Below, piece after piece: positions 10,266 to 20,260 of a stretch of 64,000 nt of DNA. The stretch is from Acinetobacter rudis (GTDB lineage Bacteria; Pseudomonadota; Gammaproteobacteria; Pseudomonadales; Moraxellaceae). A program made the position numbers and the translations under genes. Each line of letters starts with the position of its first letter. Position 1 is the stretch's first letter. Under the pieces are notes generated by a model, which made no database searches, had not been told where the DNA came from, and saw nothing but the letters and a program-made list of their open reading frames with translations. The DNA is taken from assembly GCF_000829675.1 (NCBI RefSeq), contig NZ_BBRX01000029.1:1-64000 (forward strand), in the 5' to 3' direction.

Positions 10266-11795
10266 ATGTCACAAATCGCAGAGGGTTTACAGTTTCCAGT
10301 TAACCCTAATAGTCAAAAAAGTAGTAGTTCTAATACCGCAAAAGCTATTATTGCTGCTGCGCTTCACCCTCTCGATTCAAATCTCGGTGATCAACTCACA
10401 CAAGAAAAAAACTGGCGCAAAAACTATCCTATTTACTTTAAAGCATTGGTTGAACAAGGTATTAAAAGCACAGCTTATCCGATTCAAATTGCCGAAGCGG
10501 GTTTAAATAAGGCTCAGGAAAGTTTTGAGTTTTATCGTGATGGTCATGCTTATGCACTAAAAGATCTGATGCAGATCCCCAATATTGCTCAAATGCATCG
10601 CTATACGCTCCAAGGTCAATCCACTGAAGCACCAGAGTGGTATGTGCCCTATCATGGACGAGAGCTTCGCGGTGCAGCATTACTTCAACAAATTGATACT
10701 TGGCTGGCCAAAGGTGTTATTGAAAAAAGTCATGCAGATGCACTACGTTTGGTTCAAGCACATCCAGAATGGCTTGATCTTTCAAAACGACATATGGTGT
10801 TATTTGGCGCAGGCTCTGAAGCAGGCCCATTGAAATGGTTAGCAAAATGGAAAGCCAATATCATTGCAATTGATCTTCCAAACTCTAAAGTTTGGAAAAA
10901 GATTGTAGATACTGTCAGTGCGGGAAATGCCACGCTCATTGCTCCAAGTTTAACACCACTTAACGAGCATACTTCTACAGAACAAGCCATTGAACAATTG
11001 GGAGCAAATCTACTGACTCAAACCGCTGAAATTGCTAAGTGGTTAAGTGAACAGCCTGAACAACTTGATTTAGCTGCTATTGCCTATCTAGATGGTGAAA
11101 AACATGTCCGTGTTTCAATGGCAATGGACAGTATTATGCATCAAGTTAGTCTACAAAAACCTGATAGTAGTCTGATGTATATGTGTACCCCTACTGACGT
11201 TTATGCTGTTCCAGCTGAAGTTCTTGAAACAACCTTAGCCAAAGCACAACAGCGATCACAACTTGAAAAAGTCTGTAGTAAAGCTATTGCGCGTTTATCT
11301 CGACAACATTTTTTCAAGGCACAACCTGCCCAGATCTATCCATCTGATAACCATAAATCATATGCCATCGCAGATTGTATCGTGGTCGAACAAGGCCCTA
11401 ACTACGCACTGGCCAAGCGCCTGCAACAATGGCGTGCAACACTGGCACGTCATCAAGGTCAACAAGTCAGTATCAATATTGCACCGTCTACAACTACACA
11501 TTCAGTCACCAAGAATCCACTTTTAAAAGCTGCATTTTCTGGTGCGAGTTTATTTGATGTCGAAGCTTTTGAACCAGATACGACCAATGCCATCATGGCT
11601 GCACTTTGGGTTCATGACTTATATAACTCTCAAGCTCTAGCCAACCCCAACAATAGTTTAGAACACCCTCTTGAACTGATCATGGATGCTGCAAACCATG
11701 GTGGTCTCTGGCGGGTCAATTATGTTGCACGCAGTGCTCTACCTTTTGCAGCTCTGTACGGTTTTGCGAAGGACAAACTTCACTTAAAAAAGTAA
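10266..11795 (+). CDS. Conserved protein with Rossmann-like GAGSEAGP motif, function unknown
   Basis: Protein of about 509 aa starting at the ATG at 10266; a TTG at 10239 is a weaker alternative. Residues 176-205 read as a nucleotide-binding beta-alpha-beta unit: VLFGAGSEAGP, then about 15 residues later IIAIDLPNS with an acidic residue at the second strand end. This resembles NAD(P)- or SAM-binding Rossmann folds. There is no signal peptide or strong membrane helix. I do not recognise the family and assign no reaction. It is monocistronic with a strong terminator. Confidence 0.8.
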   Translation: MSQIAEGLQFPVNPNSQKSSSSNTAKAIIAAALHPLDSNLGDQLTQEKNWRKNYPIYFKALVEQGIKSTAYPIQIAEAGLNKAQESFEFYRDGHAYALKDLMQIPNIAQMHRYTLQGQSTEAPEWYVPYHGRELRGAALLQQIDTWLAKGVIEKSHADALRLVQAHPEWLDLSKRHMVLFGAGSEAGPLKWLAKWKANIIAIDLPNSKVWKKIVDTVSAGNATLIAPSLTPLNEHTSTEQAIEQLGANLLTQTAEIAKWLSEQPEQLDLAAIAYLDGEKHVRVSMAMDSIMHQVSLQKPDSSLMYMCTPTDVYAVPAEVLETTLAKAQQRSQLEKVCSKAIARLSRQHFFKAQPAQIYPSDNHKSYAIADCIVVEQGPNYALAKRLQQWRATLARHQGQQVSINIAPSTTTHSVTKNPLLKAAFSGASLFDVEAFEPDTTNAIMAALWVHDLYNSQALANPNNSLEHPLELIMDAANHGGLWRVNYVARSALPFAALYGFAKDKLHLKK

Positions 11796-11806
11796 CCCAG
11801 TAAAGC

Positions 11807-11847
11807 AAAAAAATCGCTGCTCAGTTGAACTGGCAGCGATTTTTTTA
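11807..11847. terminator. Bidirectional Rho-independent terminator
   Basis: Long stem AAAATCGCTGC...GCAGCGATTTT with an inner CAGTT/AACTG pairing. It is flanked by A and T runs between convergent genes. Confidence 0.88.
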
Positions 11848-11868
11848 TCTTGCTTAACGATTTGCTGA

Positions 11869-13494
11869 TTAAACAAATACTTTTAATAATAACCAATACA
11901 ATATACCAGACAAGCAAATCGTTGCAGGTAAGGTAAAGATCCACGCAGATAAAATTGTTTTAACTGTATTAAAGTTCAGACCCGATTTGTTCGCAACCAT
12001 AGTACCTGCAACCGCACTGTTTAACACATGCGTTGTAGACACTGGCATACCAAAACCATCAGCCGCAGCAATCGTTGACATGGCAACTAACTCAGCAGAC
12101 ATCCCTTGACCATAAGTCATATGATGTTTACCAATACGCTCGCCCACTGTAATAACAATACGTTTCCAGCCAACCATTGTTCCTAGACCCAATGCCAATG
12201 CCACTGCAACTTTTACCCAAGTTGGAATGTACTGTAAAAATGAATCTAAATGTTTGCGGTAAGCTTTCACAGACTGTTCTTGTGTTGCAGTCATCGCTGG
12301 AAGCTGTTCAGCTTTCTCTAAACGTTTAAAACTCGTCACGCTCAAATAAATGTCATTACGAATCGCACTGACTTCCTTTTCAGGAATATCTTTTAGATCG
12401 TTATATTGACCCACGCGATCACCCAAATGATCGGTCAAACTCGCCAATGCAGGTAAAACCTCAGCATTGCCTTCTTTGGTTTGCACATATTTCGTCAAGA
12501 TTTGACGTGCGTTTTCATCTGAAATGTCATCATGATTTTGATAGATTGCAACTGCTGTTTGACTAGAAAGTTGCTGAAAACTTTGCAAATGCTGTTGATC
12601 TAAGCCCTTGTTCAGCGAGTAGGCTAATGGAACTAAACCAATCAAAATCAGCATGATAAGACCCATGCCCTTTTGACCATCATTAGAACCATGCGCAAAG
12701 CTCACACCCGTACAAGTAAAAATCAAAATCGCACGAATCATTGGTGGTGGTGGCTTATTGCCTTCAGGTGGTTGAAAAAGTTCAAGCTGACGCTTAAATA
12801 CTCGTTTCACCAATAGAAAAACAACAGCAGCGAAAGCAAAACCAATCAATGGAGAGAATAATAAGGCCTTACCTACTTTGATCACCTGATCCATATCTAC
12901 ACCACTCGCACCAGTTGACGAGTGTAAGATATAGTTCATGATGCCCACACCTAAGATTGAACCAATCAAAGTGTGAGAGCTTGATGCAGGAATACCCAGC
13001 ACCCAAGTTCCAAGGTTCCACATAATCGCAGCGATTAGCATGGCAAAAACCATTGCAAAACCAGCACCACTGCCCACATTCATGATCAGTTCAACGGGTA
13101 ATAATGCGATGATGCCATAGGCAACAGCACCGCTCGCAACCATTACACCCAGAAAATTACAAAAACCCGCCCACATTACAGCAATTGGCGCGGGTAAGGC
13201 ATTGGTATAAATAACCGTAGCTACAGCATTTGCCGTATCGTGAAAACCATTTACAAACTCAAAACCGAGGGCAATAAATAAAGCAGTACAAAGTAAAATT
13301 ATAGAATAAACACTTAATGGTGGCACATGAGACAGATCTGCATTGACCTGTACACCAATATAAATAATTGTTGCAACAATAATCGTCAAAAACACCGGCA
13401 TAAAAAACTTTGGTGTAGGAACGTGCACATTTGTTGATTGACTTGTAGGTACAGAAGATACCGAATCTGAAGCAGGTGGATGTTTTGAATTCAT
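11869..13494 (-). CDS. pitA: Inorganic phosphate transporter, Pit family
   Basis: Inner-membrane metal-phosphate symporter of about 541 aa. Both halves of the PHO-4 fold are visible: the signature NGFHDTANAVATVIYT near the N-terminus and a repeat with SFAHGSNDGQKGMG in the middle. About ten membrane segments surround a soluble central insert of roughly 120 residues. The ATG at 13494 is preferred over a GTG at 13524, because a Pho-box-like site at 13543-13560 would put the transcription start near or downstream of the GTG. Confidence 0.9.
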   Translation of the reverse strand: MNSKHPPASDSVSSVPTSQSTNVHVPTPKFFMPVFLTIIVATIIYIGVQVNADLSHVPPLSVYSIILLCTALFIALGFEFVNGFHDTANAVATVIYTNALPAPIAVMWAGFCNFLGVMVASGAVAYGIIALLPVELIMNVGSGAGFAMVFAMLIAAIMWNLGTWVLGIPASSSHTLIGSILGVGIMNYILHSSTGASGVDMDQVIKVGKALLFSPLIGFAFAAVVFLLVKRVFKRQLELFQPPEGNKPPPPMIRAILIFTCTGVSFAHGSNDGQKGMGLIMLILIGLVPLAYSLNKGLDQQHLQSFQQLSSQTAVAIYQNHDDISDENARQILTKYVQTKEGNAEVLPALASLTDHLGDRVGQYNDLKDIPEKEVSAIRNDIYLSVTSFKRLEKAEQLPAMTATQEQSVKAYRKHLDSFLQYIPTWVKVAVALALGLGTMVGWKRIVITVGERIGKHHMTYGQGMSAELVAMSTIAAADGFGMPVSTTHVLNSAVAGTMVANKSGLNFNTVKTILSAWIFTLPATICLSGILYWLLLKVFV

Positions 13495-13938
13495 GCAGAC
13501 AGTTAAGCAGATAAAAAAATCCACTTATTGTTTAATTAAATTGTGACAATTATATGACAATTCATCATGAATTAAAGCCATTTTTGATAAGTGTACACAG
13601 TGTAGTATCTAAAAAAGATCAATTTATCTATTTTTTTCTATATATACCAATTAGTTAGATTCATTAAGTTTCAGAAAAACAGTCATCATTAAATCACGCA
13701 TTTTGTTGTTACAAAACACGTTTAATATGACAATTTTTAGCCACCTAGGCATTATCCAGATCAAATATGACGATTTGATGAATAAACAGCCATATTTGGC
13801 TATTTTCAATGTTATGAAGAGTTTATTAAATATTTCTGATTATGCTTAGTTGGATTTGTCACAAAGCCAGTGCTTAAAAATAATGTAACTTCTGTTAAAA
13901 TGGCTTCTTTTTTAAGCCAGCCAACTTTGGTGCTCTGT
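13495..13938. other. Divergent intergenic region, pit / metH
   Basis: 444 bases holding the Pho-box-like site and presumably both promoters. I looked for a cobalamin riboswitch in front of metH and saw no B12-box-like GCCACTG or matching hairpins. Apart from AT-rich tracts nothing else stands out. Confidence 0.5.
13543..13560 (-). promoter_or_regulatory. Candidate PhoB (Pho) box upstream of the Pit transporter
   Basis: On the minus strand the sequence is TTGTCATATAATTGTCAC: two 7-base direct repeats (TTGTCAT and TTGTCAC) separated by 4 bases. This is the spacing of the Pho-box consensus CTGTCAT-N4-CTGTCAY. It ends about 50 bases upstream of the chosen start. Confidence 0.6.
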
Positions 13939-16900
13939 ATGTCCACGCTCTCCACATTAAAACAGCTACTTCAACAACGTATACTAATTATAGATGGCGC
14001 CATGGGAACCATGATTCAACGTCATCAGTTTGAAGAAACTGACTATCGCGGAGAACGTTTTGCGGATTGGGCGCATGATCTTAAGGGAAATAATGATCTT
14101 CTTGTCTTAACTCAGCCTCATGTTATCCAAGATATCCATGAACAATACTTAGCTGCTGGAGCTGACATTGTTGAAACGAATAGCTTTAATGCGACACAAG
14201 TTTCAATGTCTGACTACCACATGCAAGACTTGGTTACTGAGATTAACATCGAAGCGGCTCGATTGGCCAAAGCGGCCTGTCAAAAATACAGTACGCCTGA
14301 AAAACCACGTTTTGTCGCTGGTGTACTCGGACCAACATCTCGAACATGTTCTATCTCTCCAAATGTAAATGACCCAGCTTTTCGTAATATTCACTTTGAC
14401 GAGCTTAAAGAGAACTATATCCAAGCTGCTCATGGTTTAATCCAAGGTGGAGCTGACATTATCTTAATCGAAACTGTTTTCGATACTTTAAACTGTAAAG
14501 CTGCGATATTTGCTGTTAAAGAAGTCTTTAAACAAATTGGTTATGAATTACCATTGATGATTTCTGGCACGATTACAGATGCATCAGGTCGTACACTGAC
14601 GGGTCAGACAGCTGAAGCATTTTGGAACTCCGTACGTCATGGTGATCTGCTTTCCATTGGTTTTAACTGCGCATTAGGTGCAGACGCCATGCGCCCTCAC
14701 GTCAAAACTATTGCTGATACTGCTGATGTTTTTGTATCAGCCCATCCAAATGCAGGCCTACCTAATGCTTTTGGTGGCTATGATGAAACACCAGAAGAAA
14801 CTGCAGCATTTATACGAGAGTTTGCAGAAAGTGGACTAATCAACATTACGGGGGGCTGTTGTGGTACGACACCAGATCATATTCGCGCTATTGCTCAGGC
14901 AGTTAAAGACCTCCCTCCACGGAAAATTCCAGAAATTGCACCCGCTTGCCGTTTAAGTGGTTTAGAACCTTTTAATATTTACAATGACTCACTATTTGTA
15001 AACGTAGGTGAACGAACTAACGTCACTGGCTCCAAAAAGTTTTTACGCCTAATCCGTGAAGAAAACTTCGCAGAAGCGCTCGATGTCGCACGTCAACAAG
15101 TCGAAAGTGGTGCACAAGTCATTGATATCAACATGGATGAAGGGATGTTAGATTCACAAGGTGCTATGGTGCACTTTTTAAATCTCGTAGCATCTGAACC
15201 AGATATCTCACGTGTTCCAATCATGATTGACTCATCTAAATGGGACATCATTGAGGCAGGACTTAAGTGTGTACAAGGTAAGCCTATTGTTAACTCGATT
15301 TCACTGAAAGAAGGTTATGATGAGTTTGTAGAAAAAGCCCGCCTCTGCCGCCAATATGGTGCAGCGATTATTGTTATGGCCTTTGATGAACAAGGTCAAG
15401 CAGATACCGCAGCACGTAAACGTGAAATATGTCAGCGCTCTTATGAAGTGTTGGTCAATGATGTTGGTTATCCAGCTGAAGATATTATTTTCGACCCGAA
15501 CGTTTTTGCAGTTGCCACAGGTATTGAAGAACACAATAACTATGCTGTTGATTTTATTGAAGCAACTGGCTGGATTAAACAAAACCTACCACATGCAATG
15601 ATTTCTGGTGGTGTATCTAACGTTTCTTTCTCTTTCCGTGGTAACGAACCAGTACGTGAAGCAATTCATGCAGTGTTCTTATACTATGCGATCAAACAAG
15701 GTATGACGATGGGAATCGTCAATGCTGGCCAATTGGCAATCTATGACGATATTTCACCTGAGTTAAAAGCAGCCGTAGAAGACGTTATTCTTAACCAAAA
15801 CCAAGGAGAAAGTGGACAAGTAGCCACAGAAAAACTCCTTGAAGTGGCTGAAAAATTCCGAGGTCAGGGTGGCAGCCAAAAAGTAGAAGAAAACTTAGAA
15901 TGGCGCAATGAATCAGTTGCAAAACGCCTTGAATATGCTTTAGTTAAAGGCATTACCACTTTTATCAATGAAGATACAGAAGAAGCCCGTCTCCAATCAG
16001 CACGTCCACTTGATGTGATTGAAGGACCGTTAATGGATGGTATGAACGTGGTTGGTGATCTCTTTGGATCAGGAAAAATGTTCCTGCCACAGGTCGTAAA
16101 ATCAGCCCGAGTAATGAAACAAGCCGTAGCATGGCTAAACCCCTATATTGAGGCTGAAAAAGGTGAAGGCCAATCTAAAGGTAAAGTACTTATGGCAACC
16201 GTCAAAGGCGATGTACATGATATTGGTAAAAATATCGTAGGTGTCGTTCTAGGTTGTAATGGTTACGATATTGTAGATCTTGGCGTCATGGTACCTGCTG
16301 AAAAAATCTTGCAAACTGCAATTGATGAAAAAGTCGATATTATTGGCTTATCAGGCCTTATTACACCATCACTTGATGAAATGGTTTTTGTCGCCAAGGA
16401 AATGCAACGCAAAGGTTTCCATATTCCTTTACTTATTGGCGGTGCTACCACCTCCAAAGCACATACTGCAGTTAAAATTGACCCACAATATCAAAATGAT
16501 GCTGTAATTTATGTCGCAGATGCTTCACGTGCAGTAGGCGTTGCAACCAGTCTACTTTCGAAAGAACTTAAAACTCAATTTGTTGCAGATCACCGCGCTG
16601 AATATGCCAAAGTTCGTGAACGTATTGCCAATAAACAACCCAAAGCTGCCAAGCTTTCTTATGCAGAATCGATCGAACTTGGCTTTAAACTCGACTGGGA
16701 CAACTACCTTCCGCCAATTCCTAAGGCCTTTGGCAACCATATTTTCACCCAATATCCTTTGGAAAAACTTGTAGATTATATCGACTGGACACCGTTCTTT
16801 ATTTCTTGGAGTCTTGCTGGAAAATATCCAAAAATTTTACAAGATGAAGTTGTAGGTGAAGCTGCTACGGATTTATTTAACCAAGCGCAAGAAATGCTTA

Positions 16901-17634
16901 AAGATATTATTAAAAATAATCGCTTTGATGCACGTGCAGTATTTACGATTCAACCTGCCGCACGTACAGCACATGATAGTGTCAGCGTGTATTCAGATCA
17001 AAGTCGCAACTACATCACACATCAATTTGAGCATTTGCGTCAACAATCTGACAAAGTCACTGGGAAACCCAACCTATCCTTAGCAGACTTTATTGCACCA
17101 CTTGAATCTAATGCTCAAGATCATTTAGGCGGTTTTACTGTTTCGATCTTTGGTGCAGAGGAAATGGCCAATGAATTCAAGGCTAAAGGTGATGACTACA
17201 GTGCTATTTTAGCGCAATCATTGGGTGATCGTTTTGCAGAAGCATTTGCTGAACATCTACATGAAAGAATTCGTAAAGAGTTCTGGGGTTATCAGGCTGA
17301 TGAGCAACTCAGCAATGAGGAATTAATCAAAGAGAAATATGTCGGTATTCGTCCTGCTCCGGGCTACCCTGCTTGTCCTGAACATTCAGAAAAAGCCGTA
17401 CTGTTTGATTGGTTAGGCACAACTAAAAACATTGGTACACAACTTACCAGCAGTTTTGCGATGTGGCCACCCTCAAGTGTTAGCGGTTTTTACTATAGTT
17501 TGCCGCAAAGTGAATACTTTAATGTAGGGAAGATTTCACAGGATCAATTAGATGATTATGCACAACGTAAAAATTGGAGCATAGATGAAGCCAAACGTTG
17601 GTTAGCACCAAATCTAGATGACTCAATCAATTAG
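13939..17634 (+). CDS. metH: Cobalamin-dependent methionine synthase
   Basis: Cytoplasmic enzyme of about 1231 aa that moves the methyl group of methyl-tetrahydrofolate via cobalamin to homocysteine. Domains in order: homocysteine-binding with zinc cysteines in GFNCALGA and GGCCGTT; pterin-binding from [10 protein letters not shown]; the cap and B12-binding part with GDVHDIGKN, in which His760 is the lower axial ligand; and the activation domain with [10 protein letters not shown], which binds S-adenosylmethionine. The ATG at 13939 is chosen because it aligns the axial His almost exactly with His759 of E. coli MetH; the frame is open upstream to a GTG at 13870. Confidence 0.95.
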   Translation: MSTLSTLKQLLQQRILIIDGAMGTMIQRHQFEETDYRGERFADWAHDLKGNNDLLVLTQPHVIQDIHEQYLAAGADIVETNSFNATQVSMSDYHMQDLVTEINIEAARLAKAACQKYSTPEKPRFVAGVLGPTSRTCSISPNVNDPAFRNIHFDELKENYIQAAHGLIQGGADIILIETVFDTLNCKAAIFAVKEVFKQIGYELPLMISGTITDASGRTLTGQTAEAFWNSVRHGDLLSIGFNCALGADAMRPHVKTIADTADVFVSAHPNAGLPNAFGGYDETPEETAAFIREFAESGLINITGGCCGTTPDHIRAIAQAVKDLPPRKIPEIAPACRLSGLEPFNIYNDSLFVNVGERTNVTGSKKFLRLIREENFAEALDVARQQVESGAQVIDINMDEGMLDSQGAMVHFLNLVASEPDISRVPIMIDSSKWDIIEAGLKCVQGKPIVNSISLKEGYDEFVEKARLCRQYGAAIIVMAFDEQGQADTAARKREICQRSYEVLVNDVGYPAEDIIFDPNVFAVATGIEEHNNYAVDFIEATGWIKQNLPHAMISGGVSNVSFSFRGNEPVREAIHAVFLYYAIKQGMTMGIVNAGQLAIYDDISPELKAAVEDVILNQNQGESGQVATEKLLEVAEKFRGQGGSQKVEENLEWRNESVAKRLEYALVKGITTFINEDTEEARLQSARPLDVIEGPLMDGMNVVGDLFGSGKMFLPQVVKSARVMKQAVAWLNPYIEAEKGEGQSKGKVLMATVKGDVHDIGKNIVGVVLGCNGYDIVDLGVMVPAEKILQTAIDEKVDIIGLSGLITPSLDEMVFVAKEMQRKGFHIPLLIGGATTSKAHTAVKIDPQYQNDAVIYVADASRAVGVATSLLSKELKTQFVADHRAEYAKVRERIANKQPKAAKLSYAESIELGFKLDWDNYLPPIPKAFGNHIFTQYPLEKLVDYIDWTPFFISWSLAGKYPKILQDEVVGEAATDLFNQAQEMLKDIIKNNRFDARAVFTIQPAARTAHDSVSVYSDQSRNYITHQFEHLRQQSDKVTGKPNLSLADFIAPLESNAQDHLGGFTVSIFGAEEMANEFKAKGDDYSAILAQSLGDRFAEAFAEHLHERIRKEFWGYQADEQLSNEELIKEKYVGIRPAPGYPACPEHSEKAVLFDWLGTTKNIGTQLTSSFAMWPPSSVSGFYYSLPQSEYFNVGKISQDQLDDYAQRKNWSIDEAKRWLAPNLDDSIN

Positions 17635-17641
17635 GCATAAT

Positions 17642-17677
17642 AAAAATCGCCCAAAGCAATCCTCTGGGCGATTTTTA
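17642..17677. terminator. Bidirectional Rho-independent terminator after metH
   Basis: Perfect 12-bp stem AAAAATCGCCCA / TGGGCGATTTTT with an 11-base loop between convergent genes. Confidence 0.9.
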
Positions 17678-17705
17678 ATCATAGTACACTTATAAAATTA
17701 ATCAG

Positions 17706-18557
17706 TTATACAACTGAACACTGTTTTTGCTGCCACTGCTCCCATTGCTCAGTATCAGATAAGACCCAATCAATCACATCGAGCACGCCTTCTTGATCAT
17801 TGCTACGCGTATGATGCTTAGCGACTTGCTTAAGTTCAGCAACTGCATTTTCCATAGCAAAACCATAACCTGCCTGTTGTACCATAGCTAAGTCATTATA
17901 GTTATCACCAATAGTCAACATTTCGTGGTCAGCAACATCCCATAAACGCTGTAAAAAAGATAAACCAAAAGCTTTATGTTGATTAGGTAAAATCAAATCG
18001 ATAAAACCAAAACCACTAGAAACAATATCGACCTGTTTTTGCTGTACATAACTTTTAGTCGCCAACAACTGTAAAGCTTTCGGTTCACTGTTTGGAGTAG
18101 TATTCAATGTCAGTTTACACACAGGAGTTTGTACTGTACTCAGCTGTTCTACACGTTGTAAGTTTTTAAAATAAATATTGAGTTTGGTTAAACTTGACTC
18201 AGGAAGCTCAGCACCAATATACCCCCGATCCTTAGCACATAGAATCATACAATCAGCAAAGTCTTCAATTAAATCATCGATAATATGCTGTAATAATTCA
18301 CGATTAAATGAAGAGAAATTTAACTCTTGTTGTCGATGCATAACATGAGAACCATTCTCTGCAACATAAGCAATCTCATGTCCAATTTCAGGGAAATATT
18401 GTTGTAGAGTATATAATGGATTACCACTGGCAACGACAAAGTGAATGCCTCGTTGCTTTAACTGAGCGTATTGTTTTAAAAATCTTGCTTTATTATAGCT
18501 CTTGTCTGTTTTTAAGAATGTACTGTCCATATCGACTGCAATTAACTTGACTGACAT
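17706..18557 (-). CDS. Cof-type HAD-IIB family phosphatase
   Basis: HAD-superfamily phosphohydrolase of 283 aa, probably acting on small phosphorylated metabolites in the cytoplasm. Motif I is DMDSTF (Asp9 nucleophile, Asp11 general acid), motif II is VASGNP, and motif IV is GDNYNDLAM with the Mg-binding aspartates. The C2-type cap lies between residues about 85 and 190. AGGAAGGCTT before the ATG is an ideal ribosome-binding site. The Thr/Ser of motif II fits the YidA/Cof subgroup; the substrate is not predictable. Confidence 0.87.
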   Translation of the reverse strand: MSVKLIAVDMDSTFLKTDKSYNKARFLKQYAQLKQRGIHFVVASGNPLYTLQQYFPEIGHEIAYVAENGSHVMHRQQELNFSSFNRELLQHIIDDLIEDFADCMILCAKDRGYIGAELPESSLTKLNIYFKNLQRVEQLSTVQTPVCKLTLNTTPNSEPKALQLLATKSYVQQKQVDIVSSGFGFIDLILPNQHKAFGLSFLQRLWDVADHEMLTIGDNYNDLAMVQQAGYGFAMENAVAELKQVAKHHTRSNDQEGVLDVIDWVLSDTEQWEQWQQKQCSVV

Positions 18558-18707
18558 AAGCCTTCCTATCTATCACTTAATTTATATATTTTAGAATAAC
18601 GATTGTAAGTCTTTATCATGACATAACAATATCATTCATACAAATTATCAAATCATTGAAAAAATAGAAAAAACACAAGACTAATTAAAACACAAATAAA
18701 ACTCAGC

Positions 18708-19214
18708 TTAAGATCGAAGTGATAAACATGCTCTTTTCAATTCATCCTCCAAAATAGTCATTTCGATCTCACTATAACGCCTGAGCTCTGCCTCAGCATG
18801 ACGTTCTAACATACCTCGAAAAAAGGGAGCCTTAATGTGAAGAGTCCAGTCTGACTGGACCAAAATCTGCTTAGCATCACCTGTCACAATACGTTGACAA
18901 CTTGCGTGAAAAGGAACATTTGACTTAAGCCGAATCGTTGAAGTCAGTTGTTCAATATTAGAAGTATCTTGACGCCTCACCAAAAAAGCATCTTTAAGTA
19001 ATTTTTTTGCAAATTGAGGCATTTTTACATCTGCATGAAAGACCTGTCTTAAGATGTAAACATTACCTTCAACTCTGGATTCAATAATTTCAAAATGGTC
19101 ACCCGAAAGCCGTCTACATATTGCTTCATGTAAAGGAGGTGTCGCAGCAATATATTTAAATTCAGATAGAGAAACGCCACAAATAGTTGATTTTATATTA
19201 AATTGATGTGTCAT
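18708..19214 (-). CDS. DUF2505 family protein
   Basis: Protein of 168 aa resembling DUF2505, a helix-grip (START/SRPBCC-like) group with unknown role. Visible are a long beta-rich body (VEGNVYILRQVFHADV, ADWTLHI-like strands) and a C-terminal amphipathic helix rich in Glu and Arg (RHAEAELRRYSEIEMTILED). No signal peptide. It is monocistronic and lies between a HAD phosphatase and pnuC, both with their own spacers. The family assignment is from memory of its pattern. Confidence 0.75.
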   Translation of the reverse strand: MTHQFNIKSTICGVSLSEFKYIAATPPLHEAICRRLSGDHFEIIESRVEGNVYILRQVFHADVKMPQFAKKLLKDAFLVRRQDTSNIEQLTSTIRLKSNVPFHASCQRIVTGDAKQILVQSDWTLHIKAPFFRGMLERHAEAELRRYSEIEMTILEDELKRACLSLRS

Positions 19215-19396
19215 TTTTATACTCTTTGTTTTTAGAAATTTTTTTATTTATATGTAAAGCAAAGTCGTCACTTATTAAAGCAACCTAAAAATCATCTTTA
19301 TGATTAAAAGAGATTGAGTTCACTGAGTCATTAACTTTAATGTAAACAGCTCACTCAATACCAAAAGCGATGTTTTATCAAAATATCGCTTAATAC

Positions 19397-19972
19397 TTAA
19401 TATGAATTAGCCTGTTGCTTTTGTTTTACCTGTAACCATTGCCACCAACCAAAGGCAGCCAACAAGACAAAAGCAGCATATAGGCCTGCTGTTGGCAGTA
19501 AGCCCTTATAAGCAAACATACCTACATAAACAATATCAACGACGACCCATAACATCCACGTTTGAATATGCTTGCGGCTTGTCCAATAAGTTGCGAGTAG
19601 ACTAAACATAGCAAGCTGTCCATCTAAAATAGGTACTGCAGCATCTGTAAACTGTTGCAAACTTAAGCCAAAAATAAGCCCAGCTATCATTGTCAATATG
19701 ATTTGTCCCCAAGCAAGTTTAGAACTTAAATGCTCAAGTCGAATCTCATGATCATGTTGTTTTGCTTTGCTCCAATGATAAAAACCATAGATGTTCATCG
19801 CCATGAATACACATTGTAAGAGTGTCTCACCATAAAGTTTGACCACATAAAACAAATAAGCGTACATCACCACTGCAATAAAATTGACGATCCAACACCA
19901 CATACTCCGCCGAATAGTCAGTGTTACACCCAGAACACTAACCAATACCGCAGCAATTTCAAAATTTGACAT
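19397..19972 (-). CDS. pnuC: Nicotinamide riboside transporter PnuC
   Basis: Inner-membrane facilitator of 191 aa with about seven helices. Family features seen are the early RRSMWCWIVNF segment, the NIYGFYHW core motif and the late helix with WMLWVVVDIVYVGMFAYKG, which lines the substrate path with Trp and Asn/Asp residues. The last helix ends FGWWQWLQVK. It imports nicotinamide riboside (or possibly another vitamin precursor, since Pnu paralogues exist for thiamine and riboflavin) for NAD salvage. No NadR-type partner is next to it. Confidence 0.85.
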   Translation of the reverse strand: MSNFEIAAVLVSVLGVTLTIRRSMWCWIVNFIAVVMYAYLFYVVKLYGETLLQCVFMAMNIYGFYHWSKAKQHDHEIRLEHLSSKLAWGQIILTMIAGLIFGLSLQQFTDAAVPILDGQLAMFSLLATYWTSRKHIQTWMLWVVVDIVYVGMFAYKGLLPTAGLYAAFVLLAAFGWWQWLQVKQKQQANSY

Positions 19973-20201
19973 AAATAGGGACTTTAATGATGAGTGCTTA
20001 AGAAACTGTTGAGAAATCTACTCTGAATTAACAACAGATTTGATTATATCTCACATGAACTGCTCGATGCTAAAACAATCGAGTTTCAATCGTGCAGCTT
20101 AAAGTGCACCCTACTCTTTTAAGACTTGTTTGCGAGTTTAAGAATATGCTGTGGAATTTATCTTTGCTCTGGCGGTTTTATTATGGTGAATATCCAAGTT
20201 A

Positions 20202-20240
20202 AAAAAAGCCACCACTGCAACAAGATATTGCAGTAGTGGC
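20202..20240 (-). terminator. Rho-independent terminator after sbmA
   Basis: A 13-bp stem (one G-U pair on the minus strand), 7-base loop and a run of seven T on the minus strand, 20 bases after the sbmA stop. Confidence 0.85.
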
Positions 20241-20260
20241 ACTTTAAAACACAATCACAT

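Noticed and set aside
13600-13938. Possible cobalamin riboswitch in front of metH
   Set aside because: No B12 box or typical stem pattern was found on the plus strand.
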